Source: Leptodontidium sp. MPI-SDFR-AT-0119 (Eukaryota > Ascomycota > Leotiomycetes > Helotiales > Leptodontidiaceae). Taken from it: a stretch of DNA of 64,000 bases. A program made the translations under genes and the position numbers. Below the pieces are notes generated by a model. The model ran no database searches and was not told the DNA's origin. It saw nothing but the letters and a program-made list of their open reading frames with translations. Positions within the stretch are counted from its first letter, which is position 1; every line of letters begins with the position of its first letter. Of the stretch, positions 12,474 through 23,667 are shown piece after piece. The stretch covers positions 186,001-250,000 of the forward strand of contig JAHLEZ010000043.1 of the NCBI GenBank assembly GCA_020726505.1, given 5' to 3'.

Positions 12474-12545
12474 AGCAATTTGGCGCAGAGGAAGCGCGCG
12501 GGGCTCATAACCCTGAGGTCCCTAGATCGAAACTAGGAATTGCTA
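12474..12545 (+). tRNA. Initiator tRNA-Met (anticodon CAT)
   Basis: A 72-nt sequence folds as a full cloverleaf without intron. The acceptor stem AGCAATT pairs perfectly with AATTGCT, discriminator A; the D stem is GCGC/GCGC; the anticodon arm CGGGG-CTCATAA-CCCTG exposes CAT; the T arm is CCTAG-ATCGAAA-CTAGG. The A1:T72 pair, the G-C pairs next to the anticodon loop and the ATCG (instead of TTCG) T loop are the known identity features of eukaryotic initiator tRNA, so this reads start codons rather than internal Met codons. Confidence 0.93.
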
Positions 12546-13232
12546 AATTGGGATTTATTATTTTGTCTTTTCTTCCCTCCTTGTAAAAGAGAAGAGATGT
12601 ACTTGATTTTAAAAAGTCGCATTTAGTTTTGCGTACCTACTGAAAGGAAATACCTGCAATGGGCCATGTTCTTTTTTGCAAATTTTCGCGCCGGGCTCGC
12701 TTATTCGCACCCCGACCCCCTTTTGCCGATCGCTAAAGGCCTGGAAACTGTTTACATCGCTAACGAGCCACGAGAAAAGATTAGTGGGCCAACTGGCAAT
12801 AATTGCTTAGAAGATTCCCCCAGATGCCGAGCAACTTTATGTTAAAGTCCCGCCTCCTAACGAAAAATTGTAACACGATAAGGACTTATAGCATCAAATG
12901 CCGTATATCTTTTGCTCACGAAGCCAAGAACTCCACATGACGCTGGCTTTCGTTTCCTTGCAAATTCTGATTTTGCAGTTAATCATCAGGACTTATTCAT
13001 GCTTTCATCGCCAACTTTGGGAAAGGGGGGGGGGGGGGATAGAGATCCGCATAAATTTACTGCATTTAAATACAGACTACGGAATGAGAAACAGCGCCAT
13101 AAGTTCGTGGCATTACCAGAGAACTAGAACCCGACCAATTGACCTTGAAAGGAAACCAACTTCAAAATCTAATAAGAAGAGAATGGAAAGAGATGACAGA
13201 AGCAAAGCACGAAAAACGTAGTACCCATTCAC
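12546..13232. other. Gene-free stretch with 14-base G run
   Basis: No gene is supported. A homopolymer of 14 G lies at 13025-13038. The 3' end of the minus-strand CAP gene starts at 13233. Confidence 0.5.
12561..12564 (+). terminator. RNA polymerase III terminator of the tRNA
   Basis: TTTT run 16 nt after the tRNA 3' end, followed by a second T-rich stretch; this fits pol III termination. Confidence 0.6.
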
Positions 13233-14251
13233 CTACAAAGCTGGGCTTGCAAAAACCTGAGTCCAGTACCAAGCTCCATTCTCTCCCTGAGCAGCTCCAA
13301 CCCCAGTATGCTCCAGATCACAATCCAGAATATTCCTCCGATGCCCCTCACTGCCCATCCACGAGTCCACCACATTAGCAGGCGTAGTCTGATCCCTCGC
13401 AATATTCTCCGCTACCGCTCGCCAGGCATATCCAGCATTCGAGACTCGGTCCCAGACTTCCACTCCTTCGGGAGATGTGTGGTCGAAGTAGTTCCGTGCC
13501 GCCATGTCATCTGTGTGTTCTTGAGCTGCGGTTACGAGGTGGGTGACGCTTACGAGCCTGTTGCAGCTGTTCTTTAGTCGCTCTTCGTTGACTAGGTGCG
13601 TAACTTCGTTTGGATTGATAGAAGTCCAGCTTCTGTGTGGGAGTCAAATGCAAGATCTTTGTTGGCGTACACGGGACGACCAAGTTGCGCTCTTGTGGGA
13701 ATTTGCAAAGGCTTCTGCGTGGATTCGTACCCATTGATTCGTTTGTGGCGATCTTCGCGAATATTTGAACGCAGGGAGGCAGGGTATTCGAGGCGCGTGG
13801 TAGATGCGGATGCCAGCTTGACACCATGGCTGGCGGATTCTTCGTCTGGGAGATACACTACTCTGGGAGAGTGAAATCCCTCCGCGTCGTAGCAAGTGCC
13901 TTGCTCCAGTGTCGCGTGACCTCCGTCGCAGGAATCGCCAGTGTAGATGAAAACAGCAATTCCATCTAAAATTCGTTAGTGTCGCGTATCAGAAACAATA
14001 GTTGAAGCATGGAATATAGTGGTAGCGAAGAGCAAAGTGGGATTCTCACTTGGATCTGGGTGTCCAGTTGTAGAACTTGTTGATACAACCATCAAGCGAG
14101 TGTCCGCCATCGATACACAACCCCTTGCCGAGCTCAGGACTTGCTCTGGACCATCACAACCTGGCGATAGATTTGCAAAGTCTGTAGCGAGGATTGGATG
14201 AACGGCTAATAACAAGCAGGCAAGTGAAGCAAGTCGTTGAAAGTTGAACAT
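13233..14251 (-). CDS. Secreted CAP-domain (PR-1/SCP-like) protein with Cys-rich N-terminal module
   Basis: The first exon, 14050-14251, encodes a signal peptide (MFNFQRLASLACLLLAVHPI) and a Cys-containing module; exon 2 starts at 13965 after an intron with GTGAGA donor and TTTTAG acceptor, continuing FIYTGDSCDG..GTCYD. The CAP domain is in the 3' part: NEVTHLVNEERLK, AAQEHTDDMAARNYFDHTSP, then GYAWRAVAENIA and WMGSEGHRRNILD, with the conserved His/Glu residues and a C-terminal WTQVF. The frame changes between the middle linker (about 13640-13900) and the CAP domain, so at least one more intron lies there; a 98-nt GTACGA..CACAG intron ending near 13636 would restore it, but I could not fix it. 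CAP proteins are secreted; fungal members bind sterols or lipids. Confidence 0.82.
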
Positions 14252-15797
14252 AGTTGCAGTGTTGGTGTTGTCGGGCTTAAATGTTGAAGTATTTCTCTAG
14301 TTGAAGACGAATATTGGACTTCAGGAAGAGGGTTAAGCATGTTTTTATAGTCTGAATATCATCGTGCTTCTGTACGGTGTGCCCATAACGCCAGTCAACT
14401 ATGTGACCAGCTGTGCCGATAGAGGTGAGTTGGTGGCGCCGAAGGAGAACAGTACCTAGGAGGCAAAACATTAACTGATATTGATAATGGCGGTCTCATA
14501 TCATCAAACTCAGCTGGGTTTTAGCAGTGCTGACCGTGATTTAGCCCATCGGAAAGCATGGCTTCGGCTCAGAACACTGCAAATGCAGAGATTATTGTCG
14601 GTGAGTGCGAAGGTGGCTTTGAGCTTGTGGTTTTGAATTCTGCGGAAGCCGAAGTTGAATGGATTACAGTTCTTGAATCTTTTGCTTACTTGGATTTGAT
14701 GGCGGAAAGTCATGCTGTCATGCAGCTCTACGCCTAAATACAATGTGGAAACATCATGAGTTTTGATTTTTCTTGTGCAGGCACATGCAAAATACCCGAC
14801 CAACACGACTTTTATGTTTCGACTCGACTTCCTCCGCGTGTTCCTCAGCTTTCAGCTGACATGAAGATAATACGCCATTTAACTTGCCGCTTGTGTCCTG
14901 CCATTCAGCAAGATGTTTTGTCGTAGAATCTCGAAGGATGATAACTCTGTCATGTAGTCGGCAGTTATGCTTCCCCAGATGCTTCGCCTCCAGCCGATTG
15001 GACTGATCACCGCAGCCTCGACCATCGAGAGACTACAACGTATGGTGTATACACTTTTCTGTGCTGACGTTATCCGAATGCCATTGCTTCATCTTGACTG
15101 GCGAAAATCGGGTTTGATCTTATCTTATGGGAAATTCTTCGCAGTACGGCAATGGGGAGGGTGAGGATGGGGTTTTCACGGCTCAGAGAAAGTAAATCGA
15201 TTACCTTCATATTTCCACGAAAGCAGGAGTGACGCGTGCAGTTTCCCATGGTGGGGCGTATGTTTGGAAAGGGCTCAGGAGGGACAGAAAGCCACCCTGA
15301 AGACCTCTTCTAACTGGAGGCACGGGTCTATGATCTACAGACTGTTTCGCGAGGCACTTTCAGGCTTAGAAAATACAAAGTAGGCGAGTTCACACTTGAA
15401 TGTATCAACGAACGCTTAATCGTTTTGCTTTATTATTAAAATACACGATAAAGAATAAGTATATCTGTCTTTCTATTAACTAGAAATATGAATTGTTGTT
15501 TTGCGTAAGAATTATTATTTTTCATTTGGCTGTGAAATGCCCTGTAAGTGCACAGACCCTTGCCTCCAGGCTCGTAACACTTTCTTCTCCTAGCCTTCCG
15601 TGAGCGACTAGCTTCCATCACTTCGCAATAAACTTACTACTCAAGTCAGCCCAGATGCCCAACAACCTCTTCAAATATATGCACATGGTAGCATATTCAT
15701 TATTTCAAGATCCATTAACATTCTAAAGTTGCTATTTCATCACATAATCTAACACCACAGAGACCAGCCCGCAAACTCCGCCTACATACTCAGCATC
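14252..15797. other. Gene-free 1.5 kb
   Basis: Upstream region of the CAP gene and 3' side of the sugar transporter. Scattered short frames without family features; the 15400-15530 part is AT-rich. No RNA gene or repeat was recognised. Confidence 0.5.
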
Positions 15798-17720
15798 TCA
15801 AACAGCCTGACCCTCCTCATTCTTTGCTCTCTTCTCCGCATCGACCGGCACCGAAATATCCTCAACCGTATCCGCACCATGTGTAATAGATTTATGGAGA
15901 TCATCTGGTAAAGTGCCGAGCGCACGCTCGCCGAACAGTAAATCGATATCTTCAAGAGAGACTTGTTTCGTTTCTTTGAAGAGGAAGAAGACGACGGGGA
16001 AGGTGACGACGATGTTCCATGCTAAATTGTTTTTCAGTGATGCGCTGGTGGAAATAAGAGGTCGGGAGAGAGTAGAGACGACATACCAACGAAGAGGAAG
16101 TAGAACTTCCATGTCAATTCTTTGAGAGCGGTGGGCGAGACTTGTGCCCAGAATGTTGATACCTAGATTAGATTTTTGTCAATCTGGGAGGGCTTGTCAT
16201 GTAGTGGAGGGGTATTCTTACTAGCCAGTTCCCAATTCCAGTGGCAAAAGCGTTTCCTCGGGCCCGGATCTGCATGGGCATGACTTCTGACATGTAAACC
16301 CAAGAGATAGGTCCCCATGAGACTTTGGGAATATCAGTACTGATCTCACACGAGGTGGGCAGATGGGGTGTTGTGACTTACAAGAGAAAATGACTGTGAC
16401 ACAGAACAGGAAGAAGACACCAGCGATCGAGAGCCCTTTCTGGGGATTCTCGGTGTCGATCTGACTATTGACGACTGCTTCACAGATCAAGGCGATGGTG
16501 ATACCGATTGTTCCCCAGAGGAGTGGCTTGCGGCGACCGATGCGATCGATCATGAAGACGATGAAAATGAGATCTTGCACACTGTCAGCTCGGAGCACTT
16601 TTCCTTCAAGTGTCTTGCGAACTTACTGGCCAATGGTCCCATGCAGTTGTAAATACCCGCAACGAGCAGATTTCTGTTTCCTGTAATGCCAAGAGCATCG
16701 TACATCGTAGTTTGGTAATATCCAATAACGTCTACAACACATCAGTATTTATTCTAGAGGAAAACATTCGGCTGACTCACTTATCCCAGTAAACTGTGTA
16801 AAGCACTGCACAGCAACACCATGCAGCAATCTCGTTCTCCACTGCTTAACAGTAAACATGATTCTCCAGCCCGGAACTGTAATTGCCTTCTCAGCCGCAA
16901 TAGTCGTCTTGATCTCGTGGAACTCCTGCATGACTTCATCATCATTGGCGCCAGTGAAATGCAGCTTGCGGAGAACTCGAAGTGCTTCCTCCTCGCGGTC
17001 TGTTTCCATGAGATGACGTGGACTTTCGGGCATGAACATAATTCCAGCGGCGAGGATGGCGCACGGTATGCATTGAAATGCTAGTGGGAGACGCCATTGA
17101 ATACTACTTGATGCTGGAGCTGTTCCAGAGCCGTAGCCGACCCATGTGGAGCTATTTGAGGTTAGGTAATCGAAAGTTATGTTGAGATAGATGTACTTAC
17201 ACAATGAAACCAATACCAATCATCTGCTGCGACAGACCGACAATAAAGCCTCTAATCTTCGGCGCTGCACACTCAGAGTTGTAAACCGGTACAGCCATAG
17301 ACAAAAGTCCTACAGCCCAGCCGGTGAAAATGCGACCTACGAGAATCATAGCTAGATTCTGGGCTGAGGATTGGAGAAGTGCTCCGACGAGACAAATTAG
17401 GGAACCCATCAGGATGGTGATCTTTCGTCCGAATCTGTCCATGGTGAGACCACCTTGAAGAGCACCGAAGACGGCACCGCCGTTAAATGTTGAGTTGATG
17501 GCTCCGATGATGGGTGAGTCTTTAGTTGTGGAGAAAAAAGCGAGGAAGTTCTTGCTGGCGATGACATCTGTCATTACACCAGCATCGTATCCGAATAGAA
17601 AGGATCTATAGTATCATCAGTATGGCATTTCTTTTTGAAAGAGTAACAACAAAAAGAACCATGAGAGACTCACCCCGTACACGCAAAAAGCGCCAGGGAT
17701 ATATTGAAAAGTTTACCCAT
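15798..17720 (-). CDS. MFS sugar transporter (sugar porter family)
   Basis: Eight exons, 17674-17720, 17201-17605, 16781-17151, 16627-16731, 16382-16573, 16222-16322, 16087-16162 and 15798-16021, join with consistent phases to about 506 residues. Visible sugar-porter signatures are FLFGYDAGVM in helix 1, the MDRFGRK loop after helix 2, PESPRHLMETDREEEA before the central loop, QFTGINVIGYY in helix 7, DRIGRRKPL, and WGPISWVYMSEVMPMQIRARG in helix 10, followed by ETKQVSLEDID after helix 12. It should carry a hexose or related polyol by proton symport across the plasma membrane. The short 47-nt first exon encodes MGKLFNISLALFACTG. The substrate cannot be assigned by eye. Confidence 0.93.
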
Positions 17721-18702
17721 CCTGCAGTTTGTTTGTTTTATTTGAGACTCAAAATATGCGAAAGCTTGGAACAACGACAAGAAATCTTGGAAGGCATTGT
17801 CATTTTACCCATCCTTATATAGATCTTGCCAACTTGATGAAATTGCAGATATTTCCCAGTAGTTGGTCTAGTGCAGCACCAGCTCCTCGGATCTACAGTA
17901 TCGGCCCGTCCCAACAGCTGATCACTGAAGGAGCTTCAATCATATCCAATTGCTGCCTCGGAGAAGATATCCACTTCAAAAGATGTCGATTTCTCCTTGG
18001 CTGGGGAAGTAGAACCCCGTACGGGAATTTTTCCGGGGATGAAGTAACTGCCCACTATTTTGCTATTAGGCTAAATACAAAAACGAGGGTAATTGGGGAA
18101 GTTTGCCATGCCGATAACCGGGTCACACGTGATGGGAGGCAATAGTACGAGACGGGGTGACTTGAAGAGATCTTGAGAACGAGTCGTATGATTTTCGCGG
18201 TGCCACTTTATGGTATGATAGAGTGAGAAGTAGCGCGTACTGTGTGTGCAATTCATCTGTTCTGCCCTGTTAGTGGCAGAACTGTCGTGAAAAGAAGGAT
18301 GATCCAGTGCTGTAGAAAATCATGACATGTTAGATACTGCTTGTGCCGTCGGACGGACCAGATCAGACCCCAGAATTGAGAGGAGGCGAAAAGTTCTAGG
18401 ACGAATACTTGCGCTCCAATCAGAAGCCATGCATAGATAGCAGAACTGGACCATCACCTGATTGGAAGGGGCGAAATCTCAATCTCGACGCTATCCGAAT
18501 CGATTCGACCCATGGGGAAGGCAACTCTCTCCTGCTTACCTTAAGTTCAGGCTAAATTGCATGCTGACTGGCCGCTCTCGCCAAAATCAGGGGGATGATA
18601 TCCCATCTCGCTTGTTTGTTTGAAATCCACTTTTCCTTCACCCTCCTTTCCAAAACATCCAGCATCGCCTATCATTGACCGCTCCACGCCAAACACGTAA
18701 GC
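17721..18702. promoter_or_regulatory. Divergent intergenic region between sugar transporter and serine hydrolase
   Basis: 982 bp separating starts at 17720 (minus) and 18703 (plus); no gene seen. The last 60 bp before 18703 are C/T-rich, as is common upstream of fungal starts. Confidence 0.45.
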
Positions 18703-20440
18703 ATGGAGGCCTTTGAGCGCGAATTACTAGCTGCAACAGCCAAGAAGCGCTTACCTGGGACTGTGGTCGCGGCTGCCAATAGAGAAGGTATCTTCACATT
18801 CGGCGTAATGGCGTTGAGATGGGTGTTTTTGTTTTGTTTTCTATTTACCTTATTACTTTGTATACCCTATTGCCAAAACAAGATAAAGTCATTAAAATTC
18901 ACTAAAAGCTTAAACAGGTACATTCACCTACATCAAACCATTCGGCAACACCAGTCTCCTCCCCGACGCCCCGCTCGTCACAGAAGCATCAACATTCTGT
19001 CTCGCTTCAGCCACCAAACTTGTGACTTCCGTGGCTGCCGTGCAGTGCGTTGAGCGAGGCTTGATATCGCTCGATGAGGATATCGCTGATTACCTACCTG
19101 AATGGAGAGATGTTGTAAATTTGAAGGGTTTTGATGAAAGTACTGGAAGCCGGTGTTGGTTAAGGCGGAGAAGGTTATTACTTTGAGGTTTGCACTTTTT
19201 AAATCCTTTGATTCAATGGCCTGTTGCTAAGGTAGATATGAGGGACGTGATGAAGAATGCTAGCTAATCAAAAACAGACATCTCCTCACCCACACAAGTG
19301 GCATCTCAGGCTTCGAGAACAAAGCTATAATGGTATATTACAGCGCCATAGGGGATAGCAGAGGGACTTTGCTGAAACGCTATTTCACCAGCCAAGATCC
19401 AGCTGTCAAAGAAGAAGCCCTGGAAGAACTGAGAGTAGTGGATGAGAAGTTCGCTGTCGAACCGCTGCTGTTCGAGCCTGGGACCGGGTGGGTGTACGGG
19501 CAGAGTACGGATTGGGCTGGGAAATTGGTATGGCTACTTCCTCGTATAAGTCCCATCTTTATTCCTTCCCCTACTTTCTCTAAAAGCAATCGAGAAGTAA
19601 TCCGAAAGGGAAAGAAAAGGGAAAGAAAGTATTACTCTTTCCTGCTAACCCCTCAACCCCCAACACACAGGTCGAGCAACTCACCTCCCAAGCCCTCGAA
19701 TCCCACTGCCAACACCAAATCTTCACCCCCCTCTCTATGAAATCCACAACTTTCCACCCCCTCTCCCCAGCCCACCCCCACATCGGCGCCAACCTGCTCT
19801 CAATGACAACCCGCACCGCCTCAGGAAAACTAATCACCACCCCATCCCTCTACCCCCTCGCCCCCGCTCACGACATGGGCGGTTCAAACCTCTACTCCTC
19901 CGCGCCGGATTTCCTCTCTCTACTCACATCGCTGCTGCGGAATGATGGGTGCGTGTTAAAGAGGGAGACGGTGGATTTGATGTTGGGGGAGAGGTTAGTT
20001 GACAAGAGTGTGTTGGGGACGGAGAAGGTAGGTGTGTTTTTGAAGGGGATGGTGCAGGAAGGTGTGGGATTGGATCATTGTTTGGCGAGGATTGTTAATA
20101 TAGGTGTCCTTGGGACGGGGCGGAGGAAGGGAGGGGTGGCGTGGCAGGGGGCAACGAAGTGTCTTTGGGTGAGTTGCGGTGTTTTCCTCTTGTCTTGTCT
20201 GGATTTCTGTCTTTTGATTTTCAAATTTCGTTCATGGAGATGGATTGAGAGTGTTGAAATATGGTAGACTAAATAGAGCTAACGAAAGAGAAATAGTGGA
20301 TCGACAGAGAAGCTGGATTATGTGGATTCTATGGGAGTCAACTTATTGGTGGCTCTGATAAAGGTGCTTCGGCAAGGATGAATGATAAATTTGAGAAGGC
20401 TGTCCATGATGATTATGGAGGGTGGTTCAAAGTAAGATAG
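18703..20440 (+). CDS. Beta-lactamase-like serine hydrolase (class C / LovD-type fold), apparent 1-nt deletion
   Basis: Exons 18703-18787, 18918-19187, 19278-19527, 19671-20168 and 20297-20440. The catalytic S-x-x-K is in CLASATKLVTSVAAVQ, the second motif is Y-x-S in GWVYGQSTDWAG, and LLTHTSGISGF and GGVAWQGATKCLWWIDREAG are further hallmarks of this family (esterases, transesterases and lactonases rather than true lactamases). No signal peptide is visible. In exon 2 the reading frame breaks near 19143-19150: upstream encodes GFDESTG and downstream, in the next frame, KPVLVKAEKVITLR, which leads into the following exon RHLLTHTSG. Inserting one A would restore the family pattern. No intron of usable length explains it, so this is a real frameshift or a sequencing indel. 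Confidence 0.82.
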
Positions 20441-20920
20441 ATGATGTACGGCCACTTCACTTTCCACTCTCATTTATACGATGATTTCACGACGAGGGAC
20501 GAAACGATATATTCAATGCAATGTTCAATTCGCATCCTATCTATCTACTTATGGCCTTATACAAGTACTTTACAAATTTCGCCATCCACTCCTCACTCCT
20601 CACCCCCCTTCCCCCCACCCATCCCATAGAAGCGAAAACCCGGAAAAACAGAGTAGCAGAGAAAGAAAGACATTATCATTCATCAATCATCATCCCTCCA
20701 AATCAGATTGGTACAGTTGATCCCAGATCTGCTGTACAGGTCACCTCCACTCGGGTCAACCTCCTCTCACCCAATCGGATCACTGACGCTATGCTCTATG
20801 TGTTGTTTCGGTCTGTATGCAAATTTTAATGTAGACAAGACTTTTTTGTACGACTCCCGCAATGATGATGCGTGATAGATGAATTATGTGCGCCGAGATA
20901 TGCCGAAAGAGCAAACGGAT
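20441..20920. other. Convergent intergenic region
   Basis: Between the stop of the hydrolase gene (plus) and the stop of the kinase gene (minus); 480 bp containing only untranslated sequence as far as I can tell. Confidence 0.5.
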
Positions 20921-22899
20921 TTATACAGCTGGCCATCGATTTCTGAGTCCATCCGCCCATCGACCGTAGAGAACATCTGCGAGTTGCTTGGTGTGCTCCA
21001 TCCCTGGAACGACCTGACCTGGTAGGTTGTTTAGTCGCTCAGGATCAGGCTGCATACTGGTCTGTCTCCGGCGGTGTGACTTGAGATGTGGATTGTTTTG
21101 GGCGAGGACTAGCTTGGTTGGTGATTTTTGTGGTGTTCCTTGAGGTGTACCATCTCTGCTAGAAGCCTTGGTGGGTGAAAGAAGGGAAGAAAGTTTAGGA
21201 TCATTCTGAACTCTCTCGATCATGGCCTTCAGCAATTGATATTCTCCTTCGGGATCAACTGCGTCCAAAGCACTCCAAGCATCAGCTAAACGTGACAACG
21301 CCTCTCTCTTGGCCTGGTTCCCGGTCTGGGCATGAAGTTCCTGGAAGGATGGATCCACGATTTTGTTGAAGATTCGTCTGCCTAGAACCGCCTCCTTAGT
21401 GACTGTCTCGGTCATGGGTGGCCTGTTCTCATCTCGGGTGGTTGCCGGAGCAGATACATCAGAGTTCACTTGAGCAAGCGTGGAGTTATCCGAAACCCTG
21501 CGGAAAAGTCGGACAGTGGATCCCGTGTTACCAAAATTCAGATCGGGTTGCAGGGGCCGCTTCTGACTGCTTGCTTGACGTGGTTTGGTGGGTGACATAA
21601 GCTGCACAATGGATGGCTGTCTGCGAACCGTGCCTTTCTTCATTGTCACCGGAGGGGGTGAGGAGTATTCGAGTGGCGAGTCCTTGAGTTCCAGTCGCTT
21701 CATGGCTTCCTCGGCTCCATTCTGAACCCCTTGACCATTAGCATGGATAACAGATAGTTTGCGTCTCTTCGTGGTATTCTTGCGTGGTGCTATAGTTGCT
21801 GCTTTGACCGTGTCGAAGACCCACTCGTCTGGCTCGTTCCTGGGGGTCATTGTGTTTCTAAATTTGTCAGTAGATGCGGCAGAATCAAGAAGCACCGAAC
21901 TTACAAAGTCTCCTCATAAAACCTCGGGTGAGATGGACGAGTGCGGCCTCCATCCCATTCCTGCTTCCTCTCCACCAATTCTTGTAATGCTTCAACCTTT
22001 CCAGCGCTCTTGATGAACTTGTGTCTCAAAAGCTCCTTCGCCGATGGACGCCTGTCGCAATCTTTGACAAGACATTGTGCAACAAAGTCCTTGAACTCTC
22101 TGCTATAGTTTGACCCTTCCAATCTTGGTGCTGGTGCCTTTGGGATGTGGAACAGAACTTTCATGGGATGAATCGATGCGTTCGGAGGTTCGCCATTGAC
22201 CAACTCCATTGCCGTAATACCCAGCGACCATATATCTGCCTTGAAGTCGTATCCAGCTTGCTGTATGACCTCCGGTGCCATCCAGAATGGGGTTCCGACG
22301 AAGGTATTTCGTTGCGACTTAATGTTGGTAAGTTGCGCAGCAACCCCAAAGTCCGCCAGCTTGACCTTCCCAGTTGTCGATAACAACACATTGGCTGCCT
22401 TTATATCTCTGTGTATCTTCCCTTCCTGGTGTAGGTATTCGAGACCGAGGAGGAGTTCGCGGCATATGATTGCGATATGCGCCTCGTTGAAGGATCCTGG
22501 TTTGAGCTGCTGCTATTAGTAAAAGTCCATGGATATACCGAAGAGCTTGGACAACATACTAAATCAAGACAAGATCCACCTCCTAGATACTCCATGACGA
22601 TCCATAGCTTGTGCCCTCTGAGGAAGCTTGCTTTGTACTGGGTTACGAAGGGACTTGCGCAAGTGCTAAGGACGGAGATCTCTTGCTGGATTTCCAGGAT
22701 ATCATCCTCGCTGGATTCGAGATCAATCTGCCAGAAGAAGTCAATAAACTGTAATCATCTTCTGAAGCTATGCAGAAACACATACATGCTTGATTGCGAC
22801 GACTTCTCCGGTTGAGCGATCAATTGCCTTGTAGACAGTCCCAAAACTGCCACTTCCGAGCTCTTCTAGTACCGAGTATTGATTCGCCATTGCAGACAT
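20921..22899 (-). CDS. GCK-III subfamily STE20-like protein kinase (SID1/MST1 type)
   Basis: Exons 22786-22899, 22560-22727, 21905-22506 and 20921-21857 give about 606 residues. The kinase domain spans roughly residues 8-265: [13 protein letters not shown] (glycine loop), VVAIK (Lys), [16 protein letters not shown] (hinge), [11 protein letters not shown] (catalytic Asp near 128), ADFGVAAQL (DFG) and the [13 protein letters not shown] activation loop typical of germinal-centre kinases. A 300-residue basic, Ser/Thr-rich tail follows ([11 protein letters not shown]), ending in [17 protein letters not shown]. In fungi this subfamily acts in the septation initiation network or the related MST1 branch. 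The intron 2 acceptor has three AGs in a row (CAGCAG tandem), all preserving frame. The gene is head-to-head with the CYK3-type gene. Confidence 0.9.
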
Positions 22900-23667
22900 G
22901 TTGCCGATTTTGCAAAGCAAGAGCGGTTGGTTCCTGGCATGCGACGAGCAATTCTGACAAGAAGGAGCAGTGGGATTGAGGGGAGGATGAAGGTGGGCTT
23001 GGTGATGATTTGGATGCTGTTTGGTGTTTGCTATATTACCAGTCGGGCGGACGTTGGCATATCAACACAGAAGATCAACAAATGCAGGGGCCGCTCTGTG
23101 GTGCCATGTGACGGCTGAATGCTTGGAATATTGCTTCGTGAAGTTGCAAGAACTGCTTAAAAAGATGACGATGTGAGTGCGAATAGCTTCAAAAGCGGGC
23201 GGATTCAAAGATTCCAGAGCCTCAGAGTTTCTCAACAGAAGCAGTGCAGGTCAAAAATCAATGTTGCATGGTCTTCCTGCAGGTCGGGTCTGTTCATTGA
23301 TACGGCGGGCGAGCTCGCTGGACGATAACAAAAGCGCTTAGGGAGCTTGGACCAGCGCAGGGATTGGGTGTTGCCCAGGGCGACGGTCGCGCCTTCCTTG
23401 ATTGGTCCACTGGCTTGCTGGTCTGTTGACTTTGTCTTCTCCAAACTTCGGCCCAGCTTTCCCAAAAGACTCGACTGTTACCCTACCTGCGAGGTACCTA
23501 GAGACACACTTCTACGTACGCACTTGGATATTGCTATTGTTTTGCCATTTTGCTGCATCTCCAAACAACTCTTGGGACATCTATACAACTACCAAAGAGC
23601 GCGCGGCGCGTCCATGGTTTGCTGCTGCCACATTCATTGCGCCGTTTGAGCGCCCATCCAGTCCAAC
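22900..23667. promoter_or_regulatory. Shared intergenic region of two cytokinesis genes
   Basis: 768 bp between the divergent starts of the GCK-III kinase (22899, minus) and the CYK3-type gene (23668, plus). No gene is supported; the overlapping open frames here lack family features. Confidence 0.5.

Noticed and set aside
13025..13038. Run of 14 G as a possible functional element
   Set aside because: A simple homopolymer; no further G tracts nearby to suggest a quadruplex or telomeric repeat.
975..20440. Secondary-metabolite or catabolic gene cluster (GH3, regulator, AKR, transporters)
   Set aside because: No backbone synthase and no set of enzymes forming one pathway; the mixture of secreted, transport and redox genes is ordinary for fungal chromosomes.
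23550..23667. N-terminal extension of the CYK3 reading frame
   Set aside because: The frame is open by chance through the first intron; the spliced start at 23668 completes the SH3 domain.
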